DNA of 64,000 nt from Prochlorococcus sp. scB243_495K23 (GTDB lineage Bacteria > Cyanobacteriota > Cyanobacteriia > PCC-6307 > Cyanobiaceae): assembly GCA_000635495.1 (NCBI GenBank), contig JFLW01000002.1, positions 50,721 through 114,720 of the forward strand, read 5' to 3'. The notes under the pieces are model-generated. The model saw only the letters and a program-made list of their open reading frames with translations, had not been told where the DNA came from and ran no database searches. Shown here piece after piece: positions 9,060 through 18,184 of this stretch. Every line of letters begins with the position of its first letter. Position 1 is the stretch's first letter. Made by a program: the position numbers and the translations under genes.

Positions 9060-9830
9060 ATGGTAGCTCTTCGTTTAATTCCTTGTTTAGATGTCGCCAA
9101 TGGCAGAGTCGTTAAAGGTGTAAATTTTGTTAACTTGAGAGACTCAGGAGATCCTGTTGAATTGGCTTGTAGGTACTCTGATGAAGGCGCAGATGAATTG
9201 GTATTTTTAGATATTAGAGCAAGTGTGGAAAATAGGAATACATTAGTTGACCTTGTTTCTAGGACAGCAAAATCAGTAAAAATTCCCTTTACAGTAGGTG
9301 GAGGTATAGATTCTGTTTCTTCTATTAATGATCTTTTAAGAGCAGGAGCAGATAAAGTAAGTTTGAATTCCTCAGCCGTAAGAAATCCCTATTTAATTTC
9401 TGAAAGTTCTAGAGAATTTGGTAATCAATGCATCGTTATAGCAATTGATGCTCGAAGAAAAGTTGATAAGACTTATGAATGGGAGGTATATGTGAAAGGA
9501 GGGAGAGAAAATACTGGTATAGATGTATTAAGTTGGGCAAAGAAAGTTGAGGAGTTAGGCGCAGGGGAAATATTGCTTACTTCAATGGATGGTGATGGAA
9601 CACAGAATGGATATGATTTAAATTTGACAGAATCTGTTGCAAATATTGTTGATATCCCAGTAATTGCTTCCGGAGGGGCAGGTTGTTTAGAAGATATCTA
9701 TGATGTTTTCAATGAAGGCAGGGCATCTGCCGCACTTTTAGCATCATTACTTCATGATAAGAAACTTACTCTACAAGAAATAAAAACTTTCCTTCTCGAA
9801 AAAAATCTTCCAATTAGACCATATGAATAA
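9060..9830 (+). CDS. hisF: Imidazole glycerol phosphate synthase cyclase subunit HisF
   Basis: Histidine biosynthesis, 256-aa TIM barrel that closes the imidazole ring using ammonia from HisH. Seen: [14 protein letters not shown] with the catalytic Asp at residue 11, [15 protein letters not shown] with the second catalytic Asp near 130, [15 protein letters not shown], and IASGGAG for phosphate binding. Length and motifs are those of the family. It is followed after 44 bp by menG on the same strand. Confidence 0.96.
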   Translation: MVALRLIPCLDVANGRVVKGVNFVNLRDSGDPVELACRYSDEGADELVFLDIRASVENRNTLVDLVSRTAKSVKIPFTVGGGIDSVSSINDLLRAGADKVSLNSSAVRNPYLISESSREFGNQCIVIAIDARRKVDKTYEWEVYVKGGRENTGIDVLSWAKKVEELGAGEILLTSMDGDGTQNGYDLNLTESVANIVDIPVIASGGAGCLEDIYDVFNEGRASAALLASLLHDKKLTLQEIKTFLLEKNLPIRPYE

Positions 9831-9874
9831 AAATTTAATTTAATACCAAAAAAAAATAAGTTAAAAATTTAAAA

Positions 9875-10574
9875 ATGAAATTCACAAAAACTATCGAAGT
9901 CAAAAATATATTTAATAAAATTTCTTATAAATATGACTTTTTAAATAATCTATTAAGTTTTGGGCTGCACAGATTATGGAAAAGGAAATTAGTTAATTTA
10001 TTAGAACCTTTAAATGGCGAAGATTGGGCTGATTTATGCTGTGGAACTGGAGATTTAGCATTCTTAATTTCTGAAAGAGTTAGTCCAAGGGGTTCAATTA
10101 CTGGGATTGACAGTGCAGAGGATATCAAATATTGCAAAAAAAAAATCAGAGCTTAAAAAAAATAAATTTATTAAGTGGGAAATTAAAGATGTATTAGAAA
10201 TTAATGATTATTCAAAAAATTTTGATGGGATTTGCATGTCATATGGACTTAGAAACTTAAATAATGTTGAAGAAGGAATAAAAAAAGTTTTTGATCTTTT
10301 GAAGGATAAGGGAAGGGCAGGATTTTTGGATTTTAATCACTCAACAAGAAATTCTTTATCCAATATTTTTCAGAAAATTTATTTGAGATTAATTGTAGTA
10401 TCCATTTCGCGGCTTTTTAATTTAGGTCCAGAGTACGCATATATTGAAAAAAGTATTAGTAATTTTCCAAAGAAAAATGAGCTTATAAATATTGCTAAGG
10501 AAGTTGGATTTAAAAAAGCTAAATATAGGACTATTTTGGGGGGGCAAATGGGAATACTAATTTTAGTTAAATAA
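9875..10574 (+). pseudogene. menG: Demethylphylloquinone methyltransferase MenG/UbiE, frameshifted
   Basis: Methylates 2-phytyl-1,4-naphthoquinone to phylloquinone, the photosystem I A1 cofactor. The first frame (9875-10156) gives MKFTKTIEVKNIFNKIS, motif I DLCCGTGDLAF and GIDSAEDI, then runs off to a stop. The second frame (readable from about 10128 to 10574) resumes with NIAKKKSELKK, MSYGLRNL, GFLDFNHS and the C-terminal GGQMGILILVK. Joining the frames gives 232-233 residues, about the family length, so only one small indel separates them. It lies between GATATC (10121-10126) and an A10 tract (10136-10145). It could be a sequencing error, a real mutation, or slippage on the A tract; the rest of the gene shows no decay. 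Confidence 0.85.
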
Positions 10575-10579
10575 AGAAT

Positions 10580-11065
10580 TTAGTTTTTTATTTTTCTCCA
10601 GCAAAAAGAACACTTTCCCCATCTTTTGATTTCGCCCTCAGGAGTAGGGGAATTACAAAGAGTACAAATGCACATATTATTTTGATTGATTCTGCTTGGA
10701 TGCTTTGCCCAAACTATCTTTGCATTGGTAGCTTTGATATTTTTATTTTTAATTTCATAATTTTGTATTATTTTTATTTCATTCAAAGTTATTCCAATTT
10801 TCTCTATTCTCTCTTTTAATTTATGCTTGTTATAGATTAAAGCTTGGCGCCACTGTGGATGATTTACTGCAATAGTAAGTATTTTTTTTTCAATATTTAA
10901 TGGTTTACATTCTTGAAATAATTCTAATCCGATTAAGTTCTTCCAGTTTTCGTCGATTTTAGAGAGTTTATCTAAGTCTCCGCAGGATTTTTTGAAATTA
11001 TCAAGACAATTTTTTAATAGATGTGGATTCCTTCTATTCACTATTGGCAAATACTTTTTGTCCAA
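10580..11065 (-). CDS. DUF721 (DciA-like) protein with C-terminal zinc ribbon
   Basis: 161-aa protein. Residues 1-105 fit DUF721, including WKNLIG, LFQECKPLNIEKKILTI and HPQWRQALIYNKHKLKERI. This family includes DciA, the helicase loader of bacteria without DnaC/DnaI. The C-terminus adds CTLCNSPTPEG and CSFCWRKI, two CxxC pairs forming a probable zinc ribbon. A role in loading the replicative helicase is inferred from the family only. It converges on menG with 5 bp between stops and diverges from birA. Confidence 0.75.
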   Translation of the reverse strand: MDKKYLPIVNRRNPHLLKNCLDNFKKSCGDLDKLSKIDENWKNLIGLELFQECKPLNIEKKILTIAVNHPQWRQALIYNKHKLKERIEKIGITLNEIKIIQNYEIKNKNIKATNAKIVWAKHPSRINQNNMCICTLCNSPTPEGEIKRWGKCSFCWRKIKN

Positions 11066-11140
11066 TTTGTAAAATTTACTTATTAAGACTAAAGTTAATC
11101 TAATCTTTAAAAAGATGCTCGTTGTTTTAATAAAAAATTT

Positions 11141-11890
11141 GTGAAAGTTATTGGACCTGCAGCTAAGACAGTTTTTTATTTAAAAAAAATTCAGGGTCAA
11201 TATCCAACCTGGACACTTCATTACAAAATAAAATGTAAAAGTACCGAAATTGAGCTAACAAACTTTTTTGAATATTGTGAAATAAAGAAAAATCAGCCTG
11301 TAGCTATAATCGCAAGAGAACAGTTCTCAGGGGTTGGCCAAAACTCAAAAACTTGGATTTCACCAAAAGGCGGGATTTGGTTAAGTGCAGCTTACCCAAT
11401 ATTTTCAAAAGAATTTGAATGTCAAATATTTAATTTGTCTTTAGGTATTAAGTTATGTGAAATGCTTAGACAAGAGAATATAAATGTTTGTTTGAAATGG
11501 CCAAATGATATTTTTCTTGGTTCAAAAAAGTTGATTGGATTTTTGCCAAGGGTTATTACAAGAGGAAAAGAAATTATCTACGTAAGAGTAGGACTTGGCA
11601 TGAATGTTTTAAATTACACCCCATTAGAAGGTGTTTCATTATCAAAAGTACTTCAAACTAAGAATATCAATCAACATTATTGGACAGCCAAAGTTCTTAA
11701 AGCTTTTAATGATTCAATTGAATGTAATAAGAAGAAAGAATATGTTATTAAATCTGCAAATAAGTTTCTTACTAAAAGTTTTTTACCTAGTGGTTATTGT
11801 CCTCATACATGGAAAATTAAAGATATTGATTCGAATGGGAATTTAAGAATTGAGAATGAAACTCAAGTGAAGGTAATTAGAAGGTTTTGA
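11141..11890 (+). CDS. birA: Biotin-[acetyl-CoA carboxylase] ligase
   Basis: Transfers biotin to the BCCP subunit of acetyl-CoA carboxylase. 249 aa, GTG start. Seen: the adenylate-binding loop region GVGQNSKTWISPKGG (family form GRGRxxRxWxSP, here diverged), LKWPNDIFLGSKKLIGFLP with the KWPND core, and a C-terminal SH3-like stretch. There is no N-terminal winged helix, so it is a monofunctional ligase without repressor activity. It converges on the ABC ATPase gene, 2 bp apart. Confidence 0.88.
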   Translation: MKVIGPAAKTVFYLKKIQGQYPTWTLHYKIKCKSTEIELTNFFEYCEIKKNQPVAIIAREQFSGVGQNSKTWISPKGGIWLSAAYPIFSKEFECQIFNLSLGIKLCEMLRQENINVCLKWPNDIFLGSKKLIGFLPRVITRGKEIIYVRVGLGMNVLNYTPLEGVSLSKVLQTKNINQHYWTAKVLKAFNDSIECNKKKEYVIKSANKFLTKSFLPSGYCPHTWKIKDIDSNGNLRIENETQVKVIRRF

Positions 11891-11892
11891 AT

Positions 11893-12579
11893 TTAATTAA
11901 CTTTTAATTCAACTATTCTTCCATCCTTAAATTTAGCTATTTTTTTTGCCCGATTTGCAACTTCATCTTCATGCGTAACTAAAACTATAGTTATTCCAGA
12001 TTCATGCAGTTTGTCAAAAAGATCTAATACATCTTCAGTGGTTTTTGAGTCTAGTGCTCCAGTAGGTTCGTCGGCTAACAAAATTGCAGGGTTATTGATA
12101 ATAGCCCTCGCAATAGCAACTCGTTGTTGTTGACCCCCTGATAATTGGTTTGGGCGATTATTCATCCTTTCTGAAAGACCAACTTTTTTTAAGGCATTCT
12201 TACCTCGCTCTAATCTTTGCTCAGGCTCAATACCAGCATAAATCATGGGCAAAGTTACGTTTTCAAGTGCAGTTGCGTCTGAAAGAAGATGAAATTGTTG
12301 AAAAACGAAGCCTAATTTTTGGTTACGTATTTCCGCGAGCTCATCATCAGATAAATTCTCAACAGGAATACCATTTAATTTATAAATACCTTTAGATGGT
12401 CTATCTAAACATCCAATAATATTCATAGCTGTACTTTTACCTGAGCCACTTGCTCCCATTACAGCTAAATAATCACCTTTATAAATTTCTAAATTTATGC
12501 CGTCTAAGGCTTTGACAGTTAAATCCTCTCTACCATATGTTTTAGATATATTTTCTAAACTTGCAACTTTCTTAGACAT
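11893..12579 (-). CDS. ABC transporter ATP-binding protein, LolD/MacB/DevA type
   Basis: 228-aa ATPase. Walker A GASGSGKST, Q-loop VFQQFHLL, signature LSGGQQQRVAIARAI, Walker B ILLADEPTGALD and H-loop LVTHEDE are all present. The spacing and the PTGALDSKT sequence place it in the LolD/MacB/DevA exporter group. No permease gene is adjacent, so its partner is elsewhere. It is 16 bp downstream of ndhB on the same strand and may share its transcript. Confidence 0.9.
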   Translation of the reverse strand: MSKKVASLENISKTYGREDLTVKALDGINLEIYKGDYLAVMGASGSGKSTAMNIIGCLDRPSKGIYKLNGIPVENLSDDELAEIRNQKLGFVFQQFHLLSDATALENVTLPMIYAGIEPEQRLERGKNALKKVGLSERMNNRPNQLSGGQQQRVAIARAIINNPAILLADEPTGALDSKTTEDVLDLFDKLHESGITIVLVTHEDEVANRAKKIAKFKDGRIVELKVN

Positions 12580-12595
12580 TTATTGAAGAATTCTT

Positions 12596-14116
12596 CTAGG
12601 AAATATTGTTTGCTGTAGCAATGATATCTTGTAAGAAAGGAGTTTCTGAAACTGCTGTATTGGCTAATTTAAAAAGAGGATTAGATAGGATTCCTCCAAG
12701 AGCAGTTACCGCCACGCAAGTATAAAGTGCAATTCTCAAGGGAGGTAATCCTACAATTCCCCAATTAATTTCTGGATATGATTTGACTATTTCAGAAGCT
12801 TCCTGTGGTTCTTTAACTACCATCATTTTTATCACTGAAATGTAGTAATAAATAGATATAACTGAAGTTACTAATCCAACAATTACTAGTAGATATTGAT
12901 GATTTGCCCAACCTGCAAAGAACAAGTATATCTTTCCAAAAAATCCCAACATTGGAGGTAACCCTCCAAGAGATAGAAGACAAAGGCTTAAGCCTAATGT
13001 AATGAGAGGATCTTTTTGGTAAAGTCCTGAGTAATCAAGAATTCTGTCGGAACCAGTTCTTAGTGAGAAAAGTATTACACAAGAAAATGCACCCAAATTC
13101 ATAAATAAATATGCAGCCAAATATAAAACAGCAGCTGATAAACCATCTTGTGTGCCAGATACTATTCCAATCATTACAAATCCTGCTTGTCCAATAGAAC
13201 TGTAAGCAAGCATCCTTTTCATTGAGGTTTGAGCTAGAGCTACAACATTTCCTAGAGCCATGCTCAATATTGCCAAAATGGTAAATAAAAGCTTCCATTC
13301 TTCGTCAAAAGAAGAGAAAGTTGTGCTTAATATTCTTATTGCAAATGCAAAGCCCGCTGTTTTTGAACCAACAGATAAAAAAGCTACTACAGGTGTAGGT
13401 GAACCCTCATATACATCAGGAGTCCATTGATGAAAGGGAACAGCAGCAATTTTAAAGGCAACTGTTGATAAGACAAATACAAGAGCTAGTGAAGTGATAA
13501 AGGATGGCTTATTGATAATTTCTAAACCTATGGTCGTTAAGTTTGTTGAACCACTTAATCCATAAAGAAAAGAGGATCCATACAAATAGACCGCAGCAGC
13601 AGCTGATCCAACAAGGAGGTATTTTAAGGCCGCTTCTGAACTTCTTGGATCTCTCTTGAGGTAACCAGAAAGTAAGTAACTTGCTACGGATAAAGTTTCC
13701 AAAGATATAAATACACTAATAAGGTCAGTAGATCCACACAAAAGCATTGCTCCAAGGGTGGCCGAAAGAACTATCGCAGCAAACTCGCCAATTGGGCTAC
13801 CACTTTGTTCTGTATACCGCCAACTTATTAGTAAAGATATTAAGGTTGATAAAGAAATTATTGCTCTAAATGCGATTGCCAAATTATCTGAATTAAAGGA
13901 CCCAAGGAATGCGCTTTCTACAGGATTACTCCATTGCAATGCCAAACTAACGAGAGAGCTACCAATTGATAAATAGCAAATTATTGGTGCCCATTTTGAT
14001 GCAGTTTTTTCTCCAGCTAAATCTACAAGAAGTGTTCCAACAATACCTAATAAAATAAAAGCCTCTGGAATAATGGCTTGAGCATTTAAATTAATTGTAA
14101 AGATTTCGTTGGGCAC
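12596..14116 (-). CDS. ndhB: NAD(P)H-quinone oxidoreductase subunit 2, NdhB
   Basis: Proton-pumping antiporter-like membrane subunit of the NDH-1 complex (photosynthetic complex I), used in cyclic electron flow and respiration. 506 aa with about 14 membrane helices. Family blocks include [75 protein letters not shown] and [12 protein letters not shown]. The Lys and Glu residues of the antiporter channel are retained. It is divergent from topA across a 175-bp gap with no further gene. Confidence 0.96.
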   Translation of the reverse strand: MPNEIFTINLNAQAIIPEAFILLGIVGTLLVDLAGEKTASKWAPIICYLSIGSSLVSLALQWSNPVESAFLGSFNSDNLAIAFRAIISLSTLISLLISWRYTEQSGSPIGEFAAIVLSATLGAMLLCGSTDLISVFISLETLSVASYLLSGYLKRDPRSSEAALKYLLVGSAAAAVYLYGSSFLYGLSGSTNLTTIGLEIINKPSFITSLALVFVLSTVAFKIAAVPFHQWTPDVYEGSPTPVVAFLSVGSKTAGFAFAIRILSTTFSSFDEEWKLLFTILAILSMALGNVVALAQTSMKRMLAYSSIGQAGFVMIGIVSGTQDGLSAAVLYLAAYLFMNLGAFSCVILFSLRTGSDRILDYSGLYQKDPLITLGLSLCLLSLGGLPPMLGFFGKIYLFFAGWANHQYLLVIVGLVTSVISIYYYISVIKMMVVKEPQEASEIVKSYPEINWGIVGLPPLRIALYTCVAVTALGGILSNPLFKLANTAVSETPFLQDIIATANNIS

Positions 14117-14291
14117 TTTATTAAATTGGATTAAATTAGATGTTTGATTGTAAGGGTCTAAGAGTTAATCTTAACTTGATTATAATTTGTGGGTATGATT
14201 TTTGAAATTTTCAGAAGATAATACTTGAAAAAGCTTCAAATAATCATAATATGCCCTAACAGAACAAAAACACCAATTTTTGAAATAAACC

Positions 14292-16898
14292 TTGGATCAC
14301 ACACTTGTTATTGTTGAAAGTCCCACCAAAGCAAAAACTATAAGAAAGTTTTTGCCTCCTAATTATGAAGTTCTCGCTTCAATGGGACATGTAAGAGATC
14401 TTCCAAAAGGAGCTGCTGAAATACCTGCTGCGGTTAAAAAGGAAAAATGGTCAAGGATAGGAGTTAATACAACAGAAGATTTTGAACCACTTTATATAGT
14501 TCCAAAAGATAAGAAAAAGGTTGTTAAAGAGTTAAAAGATGCGTTGAAAGGTGCGAACCAGCTATTACTGGCAACTGATGAAGATAGAGAGGGAGAGAGT
14601 ATTAGCTGGCATCTCTTGCAAATACTTAAGCCTAAAATACCAACTAAGAGAATGGTTTTTCATGAAATCACAAAAAAGGCAATTAATAAAGCTTTAGACC
14701 AAACAAGAGAAATTGATATGGAACTTGTTCAGGCTCAAGAAACAAGAAGAATCTTGGACAGGCTTTTTGGATATGAATTATCTCCTTTACTTTGGAAGAA
14801 GGTAGCCCCCCGACTATCTGCTGGTCGTGTCCAATCAGTTTCTGTAAGACTTCTTGTTAGGAGAGAGAGAGAAAGAAGATCCTTTAAAAAAGCTAGTTAC
14901 TGGGGGATTAAAGCTTCCCTAATAAAAGATAATATTACTTTCGAAACTAAATTATTCAGTTTAAACGGTCAAAGAATCTCTAACGGTTCCGATTTCGACG
15001 AACAAACCGGTAAATTAAAAGAAGGAAACAAATCTTTAATAATTGGAGAAGAACAAGTAAATGATTTGTTGAAGACTTTTTCCTCAGAGGATTGGTTAGT
15101 CTCAAAAATCGAAAAAAAGCCATCCACTCGTAAGCCAGTTCCTCCATTTACAACTAGCACATTACAACAAGAAGCAAATAGGAAGCTTCGTTTGTCTGCA
15201 AGAGAAACTATGAGATGTGCACAAGGTCTATATGAGAGAGGTTTCATAACATATATGAGAACTGATTCAGTTCATCTCTCCGAACAAGCCACAAGAGCTG
15301 CTAGAGAATGTGTCAGTTCTATGTATGGAAAAGAATATTTATCTAACTCACCAAGACAATTTAATTCAACTGCAAGAAATGCTCAAGAAGCACACGAAGC
15401 TATTAGGCCGGCAGGTGAGTTATTTAAAACACCAAAGGAAACTAATCTAACTGGTAGAGACTTATCACTTTACGATTTAATTTGGAAAAGAACTGTAGCT
15501 AGTCAAATGGCGGAAGCTAGGTTAACAATGATTAATGCTGAAATTAGCGTAGGGGATGGATTATTTAAATCGAGCGGTAAAAGTATTGATTTCGCAGGAT
15601 TCTTCAGAGCTTATGTAGAGGGAAGTGATGATCCAAGTTCATCCCTTGAACAACAAGAAATTATTCTCCCAAACTTAACAACTGGAACATGTCTTGAAGT
15701 TACTAATAAGGAATCTACTTTTCATGAAACTAAACCTCCTGCAAGATATACAGAGGCTGCATTAGTTAAAGTTCTTGAAAAAGAAGGGATTGGAAGACCT
15801 TCTACCTATGCCAGCATTATTGGGACCATAGTTGATAGAGGTTATGCGAATATATCTTCCAATACTTTGGCTCCAACGTTTACAGCTTTTGCTGTTACTG
15901 CACTATTAGAAGAACATTTTCCTGATCTGGTTGATACTACTTTTACTGCAAAAATGGAATCTTCATTGGATGAAATATCTTCAGGTAATCTTGAGTGGCT
16001 ACCATACCTCGAAACTTTTTATAAAGGTAAAAATGGTTTGGAGGTAAAGGTTCAGAAAACAGAAGGTGATATTGATGGTAAAGCATATAGACAAGTTGAT
16101 TTCGAAGACCTTCCTTGCGTAGTCAGAATAGGCTCTAACGGACCTTGGCTAGAGGGTACAAAAATTGATGAATCTGGTAATGAAATTCAGGCTAAAGGTA
16201 ATCTTCCAATGGATATTACTCCTGGAGATTTAGACTTAAAACAAGTTGATCAAATCTTAAGTGGCCCATCGGATCTTGGCACTGATCCAAAAACTGGGGA
16301 AAAAGTCTTTTTAAGATTTGGCCCTTATGGACCTTACGTTCAATTGGGAAATAATGATCAAGATAAAGCTAAACCAAGAAGAGCTTCATTACCCAAAGAG
16401 TTGAAAACTGATGATCTAACTCTAGATGAGGCTCTTGTACTTTTAAGTTTGCCTAGATTGTTAGGAGTTCATCCTGAAGGAGGAGTTGTTGAGGCTGATA
16501 GAGGAAGATTTGGCCCATATATCAAATGGATTAAAAATGAAAATGATTCTGAAAACAGATCTTTAAAGAAAGAGGATGATGTTTTTACAGTTGATATAGA
16601 ACGAGCATTAGAAATTCTTGCGATGCCAAAAATGGGTAGAGGTGGGCAAGAGGTACTTAAAGACTTTGGAAAACCGAAAGAATTTAAAGAAAAAATTCAA
16701 ATATTAAATGGAAGATATGGCATCTATTTAAAATGTGGGAAAACTAATGTTTCGATTGCTAAAGATACTGACATAGAAAAATTCACCATAGATGATGCAG
16801 TATCTCTTTTAGAAAAAAAACTAAAAGATAAAAAAGGCGCAATTTTAAAAAAAACAAAGATTAGTAATAAAAAAACTATGAGGAAAAAGAAAAGTTAG
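14292..16898 (+). CDS. topA: DNA topoisomerase I
   Basis: Type IA topoisomerase relaxing negative supercoils. 868 aa, TTG start (MDHTLVIVESPTKAKTI). Toprim domain: VESPTKAKTIRKFL and DEDREGESISWHL. The catalytic tyrosine lies in GFITYMRTDSVHLS near residue 320, followed by EAHEAIRP. The C-terminal third has repeated Toprim-C-like modules (FGPYGPYVQLG, GRFGPYIKW, GRYGIYLKCG) instead of Cys4 zinc fingers, and a Lys-rich tail. It is followed after 7 bp by a lipoprotein gene. Confidence 0.96.
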   Translation: MDHTLVIVESPTKAKTIRKFLPPNYEVLASMGHVRDLPKGAAEIPAAVKKEKWSRIGVNTTEDFEPLYIVPKDKKKVVKELKDALKGANQLLLATDEDREGESISWHLLQILKPKIPTKRMVFHEITKKAINKALDQTREIDMELVQAQETRRILDRLFGYELSPLLWKKVAPRLSAGRVQSVSVRLLVRRERERRSFKKASYWGIKASLIKDNITFETKLFSLNGQRISNGSDFDEQTGKLKEGNKSLIIGEEQVNDLLKTFSSEDWLVSKIEKKPSTRKPVPPFTTSTLQQEANRKLRLSARETMRCAQGLYERGFITYMRTDSVHLSEQATRAARECVSSMYGKEYLSNSPRQFNSTARNAQEAHEAIRPAGELFKTPKETNLTGRDLSLYDLIWKRTVASQMAEARLTMINAEISVGDGLFKSSGKSIDFAGFFRAYVEGSDDPSSSLEQQEIILPNLTTGTCLEVTNKESTFHETKPPARYTEAALVKVLEKEGIGRPSTYASIIGTIVDRGYANISSNTLAPTFTAFAVTALLEEHFPDLVDTTFTAKMESSLDEISSGNLEWLPYLETFYKGKNGLEVKVQKTEGDIDGKAYRQVDFEDLPCVVRIGSNGPWLEGTKIDESGNEIQAKGNLPMDITPGDLDLKQVDQILSGPSDLGTDPKTGEKVFLRFGPYGPYVQLGNNDQDKAKPRRASLPKELKTDDLTLDEALVLLSLPRLLGVHPEGGVVEADRGRFGPYIKWIKNENDSENRSLKKEDDVFTVDIERALEILAMPKMGRGGQEVLKDFGKPKEFKEKIQILNGRYGIYLKCGKTNVSIAKDTDIEKFTIDDAVSLLEKKLKDKKGAILKKTKISNKKTMRKKKS

Positions 16899-16905
16899 AA
16901 AAAAT

Positions 16906-17514
16906 ATGATTTTAAAAAAAAAAGAATTTTTTTTATTAATTTTTTTAATTTTCTTGCAATCTTGCTCTGGAGGGAGGATTGGAAATTTTCTTGAAAGTAG
17001 TTTTAATGATTTAGAAAAAACAAGCAAAAATGAAGATTTACAAAATAACTTATTAAATAAAAACGATATAAGTTTAGAAAAAGAAAAAAAGAAATTTGAT
17101 GATAAAAAAAATAAAAAAATTAAAAAAGTAGAAAAGCCAAAAAAAATCGTTCCAGAAAATAAAAACGATATAAATTTAGAAAAAGAAAAAAAGAAATTTG
17201 ATGATAAAAAAAATAAAAAAATTAAAAAAGTAGAAAAGCCAAAAAAAATCGTTCCAGAAAATAAAAACGATATAAATTTAGAAAAAGAAAAAAAGAAATT
17301 TGATGATAAAAAAAATGAAAAAATTAAGAATTTTTCAAAAAAAAGAAAAATTGAGCTTCAATCTTACAAAATAATTTTTATCTTAAAAGATGTAGATCCA
17401 AAAGACCCAACTGAAGAGTTAAGTTCCATATTAAGTAATTCTGATGTAAATTTTGAAATAGAAAAGATTGAACGTATCTTAGATTCAAAAGATAAAAGTA
17501 TGAATAAAAATTAA
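16906..17514 (+). CDS. Putative lipoprotein with 34-residue Lys-rich repeats
   Basis: 202-aa protein with a lipoprotein signal: basic start MILKKKEF, hydrophobic core LLIFLIFLQ and lipobox LQSC, so it should be membrane-anchored with the chain outside. The middle holds two full and one partial copy of a 34-residue unit containing LEKEKKKFDDKKN and KIKKVEKPKKIVPEN. This unit is highly charged and likely helical or extended. The C-terminal 60 residues (KIIFILKDVDPKDPTEELSS) look like a small folded domain. Function unknown. It is 7 bp after topA and 20 bp before the DUF2232 gene. Confidence 0.75.
   Translation: MILKKKEFFLLIFLIFLQSCSGGRIGNFLESSFNDLEKTSKNEDLQNNLLNKNDISLEKEKKKFDDKKNKKIKKVEKPKKIVPENKNDINLEKEKKKFDDKKNKKIKKVEKPKKIVPENKNDINLEKEKKKFDDKKNEKIKNFSKKRKIELQSYKIIFILKDVDPKDPTEELSSILSNSDVNFEIEKIERILDSKDKSMNKN
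17059..17330 (+). repeat. 102-bp tandem repeat inside the lipoprotein gene
   Basis: Copies begin at 17059, 17161 and 17263, each opening with AAAAACGATATA. The first two are full length (102 bp, 34 codons) and nearly identical; the third diverges after about 65 bp. The period is a multiple of three, so copy-number changes keep the frame. Confidence 0.9.
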
Positions 17515-17534
17515 TTAAAAATATTCAACAAAAA

Positions 17535-18173
17535 ATGAAAATAACAACAAAAACTGAAGCATTAAATATTGTCGAGACCTCTTATTTAGCATCTCTTTCG
17601 TCTTTATTATGGGTTGCATTATATTATTTGCCAATTGGAGGCGCTTTATTAAGATTGATTTTACCTCTCCCAATGATACTGTTGCACTTGAGAAGAGGAA
17701 CTAAAACTGCATTGGAAGGTCTCCTAATACAATTTCTACTTTTATTCATAATTATGGGTCCTGTTAGAGGAACTTTATTTTTATTCCCTTATGGGATCTT
17801 GGCTTTTTGGTTGGGCTGGTGTTGGTTTAGAGAAAAAAGTTGGAGATTTAGTGTAACTGTAGGAGTTTTTATTGGAACCCTTGGCTTTTTCGTAAGAGTA
17901 ATAGCATTATCTACGTTGGTTGGTGATAATCTTTGGGTGTTAATTACTAGAGCAAGTTATGGTCTACTAGAAAAATTCATTGGATTATTAAATTTACCTT
18001 TTTCTCCCTCAATTTTAAGTATCCAATTAGGTGCAATTTTTTTAATAATTTTTCAAGAAATAGTTTATGTCTTAACGGTACATATAGTTGCATATTCTCT
18101 GTTTCCAAGATTTAAATTAAATATCCCAGATCCTCCAAGATTATTAAATGGCTTAGTTGATTTAAATAATTGA
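17535..18173 (+). CDS. DUF2232 integral membrane protein
   Basis: 212-aa protein with about six hydrophobic helices; it begins MKITTKTEALNIVETSYLAS and contains YYLPIGGALLRLILPLPM and LRRGTKTALEGLL. This is the pattern of DUF2232 (YybS-like) membrane proteins, which resemble ECF-transporter substrate-binding components. The substrate is unknown. Its position just before a CobT-like gene, with stop and next start overlapping or close, makes a link to cobalamin metabolism conceivable but unproven. Confidence 0.75.
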   Translation: MKITTKTEALNIVETSYLASLSSLLWVALYYLPIGGALLRLILPLPMILLHLRRGTKTALEGLLIQFLLLFIIMGPVRGTLFLFPYGILAFWLGWCWFREKSWRFSVTVGVFIGTLGFFVRVIALSTLVGDNLWVLITRASYGLLEKFIGLLNLPFSPSILSIQLGAIFLIIFQEIVYVLTVHIVAYSLFPRFKLNIPDPPRLLNGLVDLNN

Positions 18174-18184
18174 AAAAAATAAAA

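Noticed and set aside
13035..13298. ORFs inside ndhB on either strand
   Set aside because: They lie within the NdhB coding frame region without family features or plausible composition.
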